64,000 nucleotides of DNA from NCBI RefSeq assembly GCF_002021565.1, contig NZ_MSZX01000011.1, positions 168,742 to 232,741 of the forward strand, read 5' to 3'. The position numbers and the translations under genes were made by a program. Under the pieces are notes generated by a model. It had not been told where the DNA came from, searched no databases, and worked only from the letters and a program-made list of their open reading frames with translations. Source of the DNA: Paenibacillus selenitireducens (lineage in GTDB: Bacteria; Bacillota; Bacilli; Paenibacillales; Paenibacillaceae). This document shows positions 34,418 to 43,071 of this stretch, piece after piece (position 1 is the stretch's first letter; each line of letters opens with the position of its first letter).

Positions 34418-34446
34418 TAGACCATAGTACCAGGTTCTGATATAAT
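34418..34446 (+). promoter_or_regulatory. Candidate promoter of a short untranslated transcript
   Basis: TAGACC (34418-34423), 17 bases, perfect TATAAT (34441-34446). A terminator lies only about 75 bases downstream, with no ORF in between. Confidence 0.5.
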
Positions 34447-34452
34447 GTAGTC

Positions 34453-34519
34453 AATTGAAAGTATAACGTTTGCGAAGCACGCAAGCTGAGGAGATAGCTC
34501 CCGGTTTGCGTTCTTTTTT
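34453..34519 (+). ncRNA. Candidate small RNA or leader of about 65-70 nt
   Basis: From the predicted start (~34453) the transcript would contain ACGCAA...TTTGCGT enclosing GGAGATAGCTCC, then seven T at 34513-34519. A free-standing short RNA or an attenuated leader would both fit. I recognise no known riboswitch: no T-box, SAM, c-di-GMP or purine motif was matched. The rest of the gap (34660-34836) holds AAAGGAGG at ~34720 with no usable ORF and the RBS of the next gene. Confidence 0.4.
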
Positions 34520-34617
34520 TGCCCAAATTTCAAGTTAGAGACCGTGAACAAGGGGTAATTCTGCTTCATAAAGCGTACATAGCATCGCGAAGGGGGGGGC
34601 TTCGTGGAACCTCAAGA

Positions 34618-34650
34618 ACCGATGGCGAGCTGTGTGTCATCGGTCTTTTT
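34618..34650 (+). terminator. Rho-independent terminator (second in this gap)
   Basis: ACCGATG pairs with CATCGGT over a 12-base loop, then CTTTTT. Just upstream a GCGAAG/CTTCGT hairpin encloses a run of eight G at ~34591-34599. The hairpins do not overlap an ORF with an RBS. Confidence 0.65.
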
Positions 34651-34836
34651 AACTGTTTCGCCATCATTCGCTCCTATACGACAATTAACAACGTGGTAAA
34701 ATATACCTTAAATTAGGAAAGGAGGTATGAACTAGGATTGCAGGAAGGGAATTGAAGATTGAAAGGGAGAGGAAATGAAGAGAAAAGGCGTTTAATAGCT
34801 AATTACGTTCGTACATATTGAGGGAGGTTCTGATTT

Positions 34837-35784
34837 ATGAGGAAATTAATCGTATCGCTCATCATGATAGTGGTTCTTGCAAGCGGTGTACTGGGTAGTA
34901 TTGCTGCACCTATTTCAGCTGCAGGGAGCAAGAACGCGATTGAGGTATTGCTCGATGCAAGGAAGATGAGTTTCCCTGATGCCCAACCATTCCAAGATGG
35001 TCAAGGTAGTGTCATGTTGCCCATACGTTTCGTCTCCGAAGCCTTGGGTGCAAAGGTGGGGTGGAATAAAGTCGCGGGGACGATGGTCGTGGATCTTAAA
35101 AATGGTGACCATACGGTGCAAATGACCGTAGGACAAGCCATGGCTACAGTGGATGGGGCATCTAAAAGCTACGGTACCAAGATCATCTTGAACCAGAACC
35201 GGACATTCGTCCCGCTGCGCTTGGTGAGTGAAGGACTTGGACAGACCGTGGAATGGGACAAGGTAAGCAGATGGGTATGGATCGGGAGGAAGGATGCTCC
35301 GACGTTGGAGGAGATCGGCATTAAACCGGTGGACGTGGCGCCGTATAAGAAGTGGTTTACGAAGAAACCGTATTTGTTGAAGAACCAATACGAAAAGGAG
35401 TACAAGGAAGCATTAGTATTTAAGATTTCTGATTTACCTACATCGTTGCTAAAAGAAGTTTATTCCGTAGAAGAGTACCTTGATTCTAAAACAAAAAATA
35501 CGTATATCAAGATCAGAGCAAAGACAAAATCTGGTGCAGGAAATATTTATTATTTAACAGATAAAAATGATGTACGGTTTAGAAATCCAATACCTGATAT
35601 GACCATTAATCACGGTGATGGAACAAAAACCTGCTTCTATAAAGTCTGGTCTGCTGCTGATGGCACTTTAGATGGAATAAAAGATTATAAAAACCTGAAA
35701 TTAAAAGATGTCCAATTCATAGGGTTTAGGGGAGGAAGTGATGATTATCTTACATTGATGGTTAATCCATGGAAGGGTAATTAA
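34837..35784 (+). CDS. Secreted copper-amine-oxidase-N (stalk) domain protein
   Basis: The 315-residue protein has a signal peptide (residues 1-29, ending ISAAG) and a two-part CuAO-N stalk domain (~35-155: SVMLPIRFVSEALGAKVGWNK and TFVPLRLVSEGLGQTVEWDK). This domain is a common cell-surface module in Paenibacillus and is not itself an amine oxidase. The C-terminal half (from ~residue 190) is encoded by clearly AT-richer DNA and resembles no family I know. GGGAGG precedes the ATG. The 1095-residue secreted-protein gene follows after 4 bases. Confidence 0.82.
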   Translation: MRKLIVSLIMIVVLASGVLGSIAAPISAAGSKNAIEVLLDARKMSFPDAQPFQDGQGSVMLPIRFVSEALGAKVGWNKVAGTMVVDLKNGDHTVQMTVGQAMATVDGASKSYGTKIILNQNRTFVPLRLVSEGLGQTVEWDKVSRWVWIGRKDAPTLEEIGIKPVDVAPYKKWFTKKPYLLKNQYEKEYKEALVFKISDLPTSLLKEVYSVEEYLDSKTKNTYIKIRAKTKSGAGNIYYLTDKNDVRFRNPIPDMTINHGDGTKTCFYKVWSAADGTLDGIKDYKNLKLKDVQFIGFRGGSDDYLTLMVNPWKGN

Positions 35785-35788
35785 GAAG

Positions 35789-38700
35789 ATGGGGCGTAGA
35801 ATCCACCATGGCTTCATTATTTCGCTAATCATTATATTTTCTCTTCAATTTATTGCCGTATTTCCTGGCATAAATATGGCTAATGCAGCAACTGACATAA
35901 CTCCATTGAAATATTATGCGGAGAATAACTACCGTTATTTTGTGGGTTTTTACTACTATGATATGTGGAAGGATAGTGCGGGGAATTGGACTGGTGAAGG
36001 GAAACAACCCAATCGAGGAATGCATGGGGAAGCTACATTCACTTATAAGTTTCAATTTCCAGGTAGAAAAATAAAAAATCTAGAAGCATCAATTTATAGG
36101 CAATCTGACATTACAAATAAATATTTTGAAGGATCACGTAATGATAATTATGAGGAATACAGTGATGCTATAAGTACTGGTACTCAAAATAGTGATATTA
36201 GGCCTTTCCAGAAACAAGGGATTGGTACTGATACTACTACAATTCCTATGACAGTAAATATGCTATTAGATGCTAGTATACCCTTAGATATAAAAGAGGC
36301 TTCTTGTCCAGATTGTGCTCCCAACGTAGAAGCCTACCGCATCTACGTACCCATCCTTTTCAAGATTGAATTAAATACGCAATTAACGGTGAAGCACTTT
36401 ACGACGACGGGGCAATCGCTGGACCGTATTTTTCCGGCACGGGTCAACGAAGAAATGACGGTCGGAACGAATTATTCGTTTACTCCTCCTACCAACGCGA
36501 ATTACCAATATGCTGGCTACAAGAAATCGACGACGAATGATTTACCCAGTGGGAGCATCACACAGGGAAGTCCGTATCCATTTACGTATGACGGATCTTT
36601 TGAGAAATATACGCTGTTCATGTATTACAACGAGAACGGGATAGATCCTTGTGCTAATTCGCCCTGCGAGCCTCCATCTGAAACAGAATGTACGACACCC
36701 GCTCCGGGACAAACGATTACAGGTTCCATGATGGAACCCGCTGTATCCGCCATGATCCGAGCGGATGCACGCGGCAGCGAGAGATTCAACGTTCTTCAAG
36801 GGATTCCAACATCGGAGAGTTTGTACGGAAATGTGCTTGCTCGTGCGTATTTATTTCAAGATAGGTTTGTTCAAATGACGGGGAAGTGCTCTTTTACGGT
36901 TCAAGTGACCAAGCAATATACACTCAAATGGGACCCGGGAAAGACGACGGTAGGAGTAGATAGCAGGCCCACTAGAGAACCGGATCCTCAAGAAGAGACG
37001 GAAGACAAGACCTATGAATATCGCATTGCGAGACCCTATTCCTTTTGGAAAATCGATAACTTGGAAGTGTATGCCCTTCGTCAAGCCGATCTGATGAATT
37101 ATGCACTCCCCAACGGAAGCATAACGATACTTCCTGCAGGCTATGTCCCACCGAATTATTCGGCTGTAACGAACGGGAATTTCTACCCGCCTTCGCCGCC
37201 TTCGGAGGTGCAAGCTTCGGGACAAGTCATTTCAGGGGGGAGGAACAAACCAAGTGTCCCGAATGATCAAGGGAACCTTAAAGGGGAAGCGGAACGTGTT
37301 GTAGACAAAGTCCAAGTCGAGAATGATTCCCTTACTTTTAATAGTCAGACGATCATGAGCAATCAGAAAGTGAATGAGGCGGGGCCAAGACCAGGACAAA
37401 TTCCAGCGCCGCAGCAGATCGGACGTGACGTTCTATACAGTGCCGGGCATGGTATTAGCAGCAGCAAGGTGAATAAGAAAGACACGGTTAGTACGGGGAA
37501 CATCTTTTATGATGTGATGAGCGGTAATATTCAGGGCGGCGATAATAAGGCATTCCCTATTCCTGGTATGAATCCAGTTACGTTACATACGCCTGTGGTG
37601 AACGATTCATCGGTCACGGATGACCGTGGACATAACCAGAAGACGATTCCGAGTATGAACCGTGCAGCCTTTATTCTGGATCGTCCATTTACAATTCGAA
37701 TGCCGACATCGGGACAGCATCTCAATATTCAAGGGTATGGGAATCGGGACTATGCCAAATATTTTCGTAACAAGCAAGTGTGGTTTCCATTTGATGTGTA
37801 TAACGAAAACCGCACGCAATTATATCCTCAACATACATGGATTGATATTCCTATTCATCAATTAGAGACAACGTTCTATTTACCTGTCTGGGTGGATGAA
37901 GGGAGCTATGATGTATTGTTCCGTAGTATTGCAGAGAATGCGCCGCCGAATTTTACGACACAGCCGCTAGCGAATACGGATTTGGCGAACCATGTGGCGA
38001 CCGATGTGGAGCCTGTGGAAGTGATTGGACGAATTTATGATTTCCATATAACCGATATCGGTGATTATAACTGGGAGTCCGTGTTCCGCAAGCAACAAGG
38101 AAGTGCTTTGCCAACGGGCGATAGCTATTGGGTCGGATTACGAGGCATCGACGGGAATGGAAGAGGGAACCTGCAGCCATTTACATTGCCTATCCGATTA
38201 GGGAGCCACCCGGAGGTCGGGATGAAGAATATCGCTGTCAAGACGGGGTACCACTTCAAATTTGATCTCAAAACCAAAGGGAATATGTTCGGCAGCGGGG
38301 ACGGCATCCGGATAACGCCAACATTCGATTATGCATCTTCTGATGGGATGAAGAGACAAGAGATAGATTTGTATTACCATAGTGCGAGCAAGTATTTTGT
38401 TCGGATCGGTTCGGCGGAAGACAAGGAGAAACGATATGTCATTCTCAATGAGAGGCTTCGTAATGTTACTTTGGATTCCTTGCGTGACACAGCGTCCTAT
38501 TATTATGATGCGGCAGGTTCGAATGGCGGAAATGTAGGCAGTCGTGAGGTATTCATAGCTCAATATATGAAACAGACGGAGAAACAAACCTGGGTTGGGA
38601 ATTGGACCTGGATGATATTGCCCGAACAGCTGCGGGTATTTTTAGGGAACGCAGGGATTCCAAGTAATGCATCGGTATCTGCGAACCGTGCGTTTGCAGC

Positions 38701-39076
38701 AGAGCAACGGTGGTATGGTGAATATAGTCTACCGGCAGCTGTCTATGCGGTTCCCAAAGGAACGAATCTCGCAGAGTATGGCAGAACACATACCTTGAAT
38801 GAGAAGTCTCCGATATTTTTGAAGCATGGTTTTATTATCGTGAATTTTAATATCGAGACGATTCGTAACAAAGACGTGGATCATCCCCATTTGCAATATA
38901 TCCATGCACCTGCGATGAATGCATTCCCTTACCTGAATCAGTGGGGACTTGAGGGGTTCGAACGAACGGTGAAGGATGCGTATCAACATACATTTCAATT
39001 AAAGGAGGGCGATGTCATATTCTATCATGCGGATAAGTCCTCTTATGACGATTTTAAGAGCAGTGGAACACATTAA
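35789..39076 (+). CDS. Large secreted protein (1095 residues), possibly DUF5704-type
   Basis: Starts with a signal peptide (RRIHHGFIISLIIIFSLQF..., cleavage after NAA ~residue 33). The body is rich in aromatic and polar beta-type sequence without obvious repeats or an LPXTG anchor; cysteines occur in CPDC (~172-175) and CANSPCEPPSETEC (~285-300), perhaps a small disulphide module. From memory similar large Paenibacillus proteins are listed as DUF5704; not verified. The first ~180 codons are AT-rich, the rest not. No classical RBS is visible between the genes, so translation may be coupled to the stalk protein 4 bases upstream. Confidence 0.7.
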   Translation: MGRRIHHGFIISLIIIFSLQFIAVFPGINMANAATDITPLKYYAENNYRYFVGFYYYDMWKDSAGNWTGEGKQPNRGMHGEATFTYKFQFPGRKIKNLEASIYRQSDITNKYFEGSRNDNYEEYSDAISTGTQNSDIRPFQKQGIGTDTTTIPMTVNMLLDASIPLDIKEASCPDCAPNVEAYRIYVPILFKIELNTQLTVKHFTTTGQSLDRIFPARVNEEMTVGTNYSFTPPTNANYQYAGYKKSTTNDLPSGSITQGSPYPFTYDGSFEKYTLFMYYNENGIDPCANSPCEPPSETECTTPAPGQTITGSMMEPAVSAMIRADARGSERFNVLQGIPTSESLYGNVLARAYLFQDRFVQMTGKCSFTVQVTKQYTLKWDPGKTTVGVDSRPTREPDPQEETEDKTYEYRIARPYSFWKIDNLEVYALRQADLMNYALPNGSITILPAGYVPPNYSAVTNGNFYPPSPPSEVQASGQVISGGRNKPSVPNDQGNLKGEAERVVDKVQVENDSLTFNSQTIMSNQKVNEAGPRPGQIPAPQQIGRDVLYSAGHGISSSKVNKKDTVSTGNIFYDVMSGNIQGGDNKAFPIPGMNPVTLHTPVVNDSSVTDDRGHNQKTIPSMNRAAFILDRPFTIRMPTSGQHLNIQGYGNRDYAKYFRNKQVWFPFDVYNENRTQLYPQHTWIDIPIHQLETTFYLPVWVDEGSYDVLFRSIAENAPPNFTTQPLANTDLANHVATDVEPVEVIGRIYDFHITDIGDYNWESVFRKQQGSALPTGDSYWVGLRGIDGNGRGNLQPFTLPIRLGSHPEVGMKNIAVKTGYHFKFDLKTKGNMFGSGDGIRITPTFDYASSDGMKRQEIDLYYHSASKYFVRIGSAEDKEKRYVILNERLRNVTLDSLRDTASYYYDAAGSNGGNVGSREVFIAQYMKQTEKQTWVGNWTWMILPEQLRVFLGNAGIPSNASVSANRAFAAEQRWYGEYSLPAAVYAVPKGTNLAEYGRTHTLNEKSPIFLKHGFIIVNFNIETIRNKDVDHPHLQYIHAPAMNAFPYLNQWGLEGFERTVKDAYQHTFQLKEGDVIFYHADKSSYDDFKSSGTH

Positions 39077-39117
39077 CGGCTGGTTAGTATAGTCAAAATT
39101 GAAAGGGTGGATGAGTA

Positions 39118-39309
39118 ATGAGAATGAAGATGTCATCGCATTTGGATTCTGGATTGCATAAGAGAACGATGTCACCCCAAGTAAGTGAAGCGGCTAGAAA
39201 TAAACACATCCAGGATGCATGGCGTTCCGTTCGAAAACAAGGAGGGAGCATTCAACAACCTTGGTTCGAGCGATTAACGAAACATCGTGAGGGCGGACAC
39301 CTGGATTAA
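39118..39309 (+). CDS. Small basic protein downstream of the secreted protein
   Basis: The 63-residue ORF starts at ATG 39118 after GGGTGG and ends at 39309. The product is basic and soluble (MKMSSHLDSGLHKRTM..., WRSVRKQGG, WFERLTKHREGG), no signal peptide. It lies 41 bases after the large gene in the same direction and may belong to its operon. No family recognised; short length leaves real doubt. Confidence 0.45.
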   Translation: MRMKMSSHLDSGLHKRTMSPQVSEAARNKHIQDAWRSVRKQGGSIQQPWFERLTKHREGGHLD

Positions 39310-39413
39310 TCATCGTGAACAATTCATTGTGGGATCTAACAGGGATTATCTCTGCCTAAGGCGAACATATTAGAGAGAATCATTCATCAAGCGCCATATT
39401 GGAGGTAATCATC

Positions 39414-40610
39414 ATGTCCGTTCCCCAACACGAAATTCAAGATCGTATTGCTCGATTACAGCATAAATGCGTTGAACAAGGTATCGACGGGTGTCTCATC
39501 ACGCAAAATGTCGATCTCTATTATTTCACCGGTTCGATGCAGACCGGGTATGCCTTTATCCCGGCGCAAGGCGAGCCGGTATACTTCGTGCGCCGCAGCT
39601 TAACGCGTGCGGCACAGGAGTCGCACGTGCGGGTCGAGCCGCTCGGCTCGTTTCGCCAATTCGGCGAAACGCTGGCGGCTCACTTCCCGCACGCTTTTGC
39701 GAGCACCCGTCCGGTGCTCGCAACGGAGTTCGACGTGCTGCCGGTACAGTTGTACCAGCGTTTCGTCGAACTCCTTCCGCCGTCTACCCAATGGGTGGAC
39801 GGCTCCATGCTAGTGCGCGAGACGCGGATGGTGAAATCCGCGTACGAGGTAGCCGCCATTCGGAAGGCGGCTCAACTGGCAGATGCCGCACTCGAAGATG
39901 CGGCATCTTACATCTGCGAGGGCATGACCGAGTTGGAGCTGATGAGCCGGATCGAATATACGTTCCGGATGCAGGGTCACCACGGCATCATGCGGATGCG
40001 CGGTTATAATCAAGAGATTATTACCGGCATGGTAGGATCAGGAGCCGCAGCGGCCGAGCCCTCCTACTTCGACGGCCCTGCAGGTGGACGAGGTTTAAGT
40101 GCCGCGGTTCCCCAGAGCTCAAGTCGTAAGCCCATAGCTGCAGGCGAGCCAATCCTGTTAGATATCGGTTGTAATATTGAAGGTTATGTCATCGATCAGA
40201 CTCGAACGTTATGTATTGGCAAGTTAGATGCAGCCCTCCAAACTGCGTATAACTTATCGGAAGCCATCATTCGCCGAACAGAAGAGCAGCTGAAGCCTGG
40301 AACGATTGCCGAGACACTCTACTTCCAAGCATTAGAGATGGCCAAGGAAGGCGGACTCGAAGCCCACTTCATGGGATTCGCTGCAGATCAAGTTAAATTC
40401 CTCGGTCATGGGATTGGACTTGAGATTGATGAATTACCTGTACTCGCGAGAGGTTTTGCCTATCCGCTGCAGCCGGGCATGGTGATTGCCGTTGAACCGA
40501 AATTTACGTTCCCGGGACGAGGCGTGGTGGGGATCGAAAATTCCTATCTCATCACGGATACAGGGTTTGAGAAGCTAACCATTTCGCGCGAAGGCATCAT
40601 TACCATCTAA
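39414..40610 (+). CDS. M24-family Xaa-Pro peptidase
   Basis: The 398-residue protein has an N-terminal creatinase-like domain and a C-terminal pita-bread domain. Metal ligands are two Asp in LLDIGCNIEGYVIDQTRT, His in FLGHGIGLEIDELP and two Glu in AVEPKFTFPGRGVVGIEN. It is probably cytoplasmic and removes N-terminal residues next to proline, though the creatinase-like group includes other activities. GGAGGTAATCATC precedes ATG 39414. Bases ~39544-39908 are markedly GC-rich and contain a chain of inverted repeats (see separate entry), a strong local contrast with the rest of the gene. Terminator downstream. Confidence 0.9.
   Translation: MSVPQHEIQDRIARLQHKCVEQGIDGCLITQNVDLYYFTGSMQTGYAFIPAQGEPVYFVRRSLTRAAQESHVRVEPLGSFRQFGETLAAHFPHAFASTRPVLATEFDVLPVQLYQRFVELLPPSTQWVDGSMLVRETRMVKSAYEVAAIRKAAQLADAALEDAASYICEGMTELELMSRIEYTFRMQGHHGIMRMRGYNQEIITGMVGSGAAAAEPSYFDGPAGGRGLSAAVPQSSSRKPIAAGEPILLDIGCNIEGYVIDQTRTLCIGKLDAALQTAYNLSEAIIRRTEEQLKPGTIAETLYFQALEMAKEGGLEAHFMGFAADQVKFLGHGIGLEIDELPVLARGFAYPLQPGMVIAVEPKFTFPGRGVVGIENSYLITDTGFEKLTISREGIITI
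39544..39908 (+). repeat. Chain of inverted repeats within the M24 peptidase coding sequence
   Basis: Successive stems read along the strand: CGGCGCA/TGCGCCG (39562-39595), CGTGCG/CGCACG (39606-39627), CGAGCC/GGCTCG (39635-39650), CGTTTCGCC/GGCGAAACG (39649-39671), TTGCGAGCACC/GGTGCTCGCAA (39697-39723), GGAGTTCGACG/CGTCGAACTCC (39725-39774) enclosing GGTAC/GTACC, GCCGTCTACCC/GGGTGGACGGC (39779-39803, one G-T), AGCCGCC/GGCGGCT (39851-39872) and AGATGCCGCA/TGCGGCATCT (39881-39908). All are in frame-preserving coding sequence. No second gene explains them. Confidence 0.85.
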
Positions 40611-40618
40611 CCCTTTCT

Positions 40619-40672
40619 AAGATACATCCGTGGTTCTGAGAGTCACAGAACCACGGATGTATTTTTTTTTTA
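40619..40672 (+). terminator. Rho-independent terminator of the M24 gene
   Basis: ATACATCCGTGGTTCTG and CAGAACCACGGATGTAT form a 17-bp perfect stem followed by eight or more T. Confidence 0.92.
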
Positions 40673-40680
40673 ATATCCCG

Positions 40681-40706
40681 TGAACTTTTAACCGAACCTA
40701 TTCGTA
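40681..40706 (+). promoter_or_regulatory. Candidate SigY-type autoregulatory promoter
   Basis: TGAAC (40681-40685) and CGTA (40703-40706) with a 17-base spacer resemble ECF promoters of the TGAAC/CGTC type reported for B. subtilis sigY. It lies 80 bases before the sigma factor gene. Confidence 0.5.
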
Positions 40707-40782
40707 TTATGTGTGATTTGCAAATCAAACCCCAAAATACAGATGTGTAAGATTCATCAAAAAGGAGGAATGACCTGTAGCA

Positions 40783-41313
40783 ATGGACGAACAACAACGA
40801 ATCGAACAGGCAATCCGGGGCGACAATCAAGCACTGGCACAATTGCTGCATGAGCATTACACCTTTTTGATGAAGTATTTAATCAAGGTGACCATGAATC
40901 CGACATTAGCAGAAGATTTAGTTCAAGAGACGATGCTCAAATGTATTGAAAAAATATCTTCATATAACGGGACGTCCAAATTCTCATCCTGGCTGATCAC
41001 CATAGCTACACGCCTATATATCGACATGATGCGTCGCAAGAAGGTTGAGCAGCGTTGGCAGGAGCAGGAGCAGGCCCTTCGCAAGGTGCAATGGCACATG
41101 CAGCAGCAGCAAGAAGCCTGGACAGATGCGATCGATGCACTCTCGAAGATGAGATATGAAATACGGCTGCCTATTTTATTGAAGCATTATTATGGCTATG
41201 CCTATGAGGATATCGCCGAGATGATGGATATCCCGATTGGAACCGTGAAATCACGGATATATAACGGATTGCAGCAATTGCGAAAGGAGCTCATGCCCGA
41301 TGGGACAGCGTAA
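40783..41313 (+). CDS. sigY: ECF sigma factor SigY
   Basis: The 176-residue protein has sigma-70 region 2 (YTFLMKYLIKVTMNPTLAEDLVQETMLKCIEKI, residues ~24-60) and region 4 (LPILLKHYYGYAYEDIAEMMDIPIGTVKSRIYNG, ~128-162). The region-2 wording is close to B. subtilis SigY as I recall it, and the gene order that follows (small protein, YxlD, YxlE, ABC ATPase, ABC permease) is that of sigY-yxlCDEFG. SigY controls its own operon; its natural inducer is poorly known. AAAGGAGG lies about 14 bases before ATG, a longish spacing. The next ORF overlaps by 14 bases. Confidence 0.85.
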   Translation: MDEQQRIEQAIRGDNQALAQLLHEHYTFLMKYLIKVTMNPTLAEDLVQETMLKCIEKISSYNGTSKFSSWLITIATRLYIDMMRRKKVEQRWQEQEQALRKVQWHMQQQQEAWTDAIDALSKMRYEIRLPILLKHYYGYAYEDIAEMMDIPIGTVKSRIYNGLQQLRKELMPDGTA

Positions 41314-41695
41314 TCACCCGAACCGTCAAGATGTAATAAAGAACATAGATCGTGAATTGGAGCGTATTGAGAAGGATCAGGAATGGCTAGACGAACTGGT
41401 GCAAGGATTTGAACAGATGGATCAGGTGATTCCACACAGCGCTCCACCGTCTATACATGACCTGGAACAGCTGGTGTCATCACATAAAGTAGAGATACGT
41501 CGGCAGAATCGCTTGGAGTTGTTATGTTTTTTCATTGTGGCTTGCATCCTGATCGGAGGAAATACCTTTCTTGCGATGACCAGTTGGACCGCTTTTCTCA
41601 TTCTCCAAGCCTGTACTTTCGTCGGTGCAATCACATACCTATGGTATTCTCGCAATGGCGCGAAAAAGAAAGGAGCTGCCCCGCATGCCGAATGA
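41300..41695 (+). CDS. yxlC: YxlC-like SigY-operon protein, putative anti-sigma component
   Basis: The 131-residue protein has an acidic soluble N-terminal part (RELERIEKDQEWLDELVQGFEQMD) and one or two C-terminal membrane segments (LLCFFIVACILIGGNTFLAM, AFLILQACTFVGAITYLWY). Position and topology match YxlC, which acts with YxlD to restrain SigY in B. subtilis. AAAGGAG lies ten bases before ATG, inside the sigY coding end. The product is longer than B. subtilis YxlC (about 106). Assignment rests on synteny and topology. Confidence 0.65.
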   Translation: MGQRNHPNRQDVIKNIDRELERIEKDQEWLDELVQGFEQMDQVIPHSAPPSIHDLEQLVSSHKVEIRRQNRLELLCFFIVACILIGGNTFLAMTSWTAFLILQACTFVGAITYLWYSRNGAKKKGAAPHAE

Positions 41696-41912
41696 ATCTT
41701 ATCATCCGATTCCTTGGTGGGCTATCGCTCTAATCGCGGTCATTTTAATATCGCAAAGCATGTGGTTGTTTACCAACGCACGCCGACGTCAGAAGAACCG
41801 TTGGTTTTGGGGGATTTGGGGACTTATTCAGTGTCCCATGCCGATACTCTTCTATACGTACTTCCATATTTATAGACCCTATCGGAAAAAATCCAAGCAG
41901 CGTAACGAATAA
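41685..41912 (+). CDS. yxlD: YxlD-like small membrane protein
   Basis: The 75-residue protein has two hydrophobic helices (WWAIALIAVILISQSMWLF and GIWGLIQCPMPILFYTYF) and a basic tail. ATG 41685 (AAAGGAG nine bases upstream) is preferred over the frame's earlier ATG at 41625. It overlaps yxlC by 11 bases. YxlD is reported in B. subtilis as a negative regulator of SigY together with YxlC. Confidence 0.65.
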   Translation: MPNESYHPIPWWAIALIAVILISQSMWLFTNARRRQKNRWFWGIWGLIQCPMPILFYTYFHIYRPYRKKSKQRNE

Positions 41913-41953
41913 TATTTTTGATTGCCATGTTTATAGAAAGAAGGGATTAGATT

Positions 41954-42148
41954 ATGAATCTAACGGTGAATTGGAATATCATCGCTCCTATTCTTGTCAT
42001 ACAGCTCATTTTACTCATAACAGCACTTGTTTCGCTGTATAAAACGAGTGCTACACGCGGTCCGAAATGGATGTGGATTCCTATTATCATATTCGTGAGT
42101 ATTTTCGGTCCCGTGCTCTATTTTGTCATAGGAAGGAAGGACGCGTAA
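41954..42148 (+). CDS. yxlE: YxlE-like PLDc_N membrane protein
   Basis: The 64-residue protein consists of two membrane helices with the PLDc_N motif (GPKWMWIPIIIFVSIFGPVLYFVIGRKDA). AAGAAGGGATT precedes the ATG. Its stop overlaps the ABC ATPase start (TAATG). It is the expected neighbour of the transporter in sigY operons. Confidence 0.8.
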   Translation: MNLTVNWNIIAPILVIQLILLITALVSLYKTSATRGPKWMWIPIIIFVSIFGPVLYFVIGRKDA

Positions 42149-43071
42149 TGGCACTTCTGCAAGTGGACCGTTTGTCCAAAATCTATCAACAGCATCATGC
42201 TGTGCAAGACATCAGCTTCTCCGTCGAGGAAGGCCAATGTGTTGCTCTGCTCGGACCGAACGGAGCCGGCAAAACAACAACAATTAACATGTTAACGGGG
42301 CTCATACAGCCCACTTCAGGCGGCATTCATTTGTATCAGCAGGGGACGAAGGTGGAGGATCGTAGGCCGTATATGGGATATCTACCGCAAATGCCGTCCT
42401 TTTATTCATGGATGTCGGGGCGTGAATTTGTATGTTATGCAGGACAGCTTCATGGATTAACCCGCAAAGAGGCTGAACAGAGAGCAGCAGAATGGCTTCA
42501 ACGGGTTGGCTTGGAAGAGGCGTCTCGTCGCAAAATTGGGGGATACTCGGGCGGGATGAAGCAGCGTCTCGGGTTCGCTCAGGCACTGATTCACCGGCCT
42601 AAGTTGCTTATTCTGGATGAGCCTGTGTCCGCGTTAGACCCCGTTGGGCGTCGTGATGTATTAAATCTATTGCGGGAACTTCAACAAGAGACAACGATTC
42701 TGTTCTCTACACATGTACTGCATGATGCTGAAGAAATTTGCGATCAGATCATCATGATGCGTGATGGACGTGTAGCTATACAGGGACAGTTGGATGATAT
42801 CCGTGACAGATATAGCGAACCCGTTATCACGGTAGTGGCAGGGAATGCTTCGAACCCTCAGGTCAAAGCTTGGATGACGGAAATCTCTCGCAAGCCCTAT
42901 GTTCTTCGCAGTGAATTGCAGCGGGAATCCATGACCCTTACGGTATCGGACTTGGAACTTGCGGAGCGTGAGATATGGAAGGATGCCATGCAACATCGTA
43001 TATTTATTCGACGCTTTGAAGCGGGGCAGAGTACATTGGAGGATTTATTCCTCAAGGTGGTGCAATCATGA
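42148..43071 (+). CDS. yxlF: ABC transporter ATP-binding protein, YxlF-like
   Basis: The 307-residue ATPase has Walker A GPNGAGKTTT (36-45), signature YSGGMKQRLGFAQALIHRP and Walker B LLILDEPVSALD, then a C-terminal domain of the drug/antimicrobial-export (BcrA-like) type. ATG 42148 overlaps the YxlE stop and follows GGAAGGAAGG. The partner permease gene overlaps its end by 4 bases. As part of the SigY operon it may protect against an envelope-active compound. Confidence 0.9.
   Translation: MALLQVDRLSKIYQQHHAVQDISFSVEEGQCVALLGPNGAGKTTTINMLTGLIQPTSGGIHLYQQGTKVEDRRPYMGYLPQMPSFYSWMSGREFVCYAGQLHGLTRKEAEQRAAEWLQRVGLEEASRRKIGGYSGGMKQRLGFAQALIHRPKLLILDEPVSALDPVGRRDVLNLLRELQQETTILFSTHVLHDAEEICDQIIMMRDGRVAIQGQLDDIRDRYSEPVITVVAGNASNPQVKAWMTEISRKPYVLRSELQRESMTLTVSDLELAEREIWKDAMQHRIFIRRFEAGQSTLEDLFLKVVQS

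Noticed and set aside
34519..34716. 65-codon ORF in the gap before the stalk-protein gene
   Set aside because: No RBS, unusual composition, and a terminator hairpin within it.
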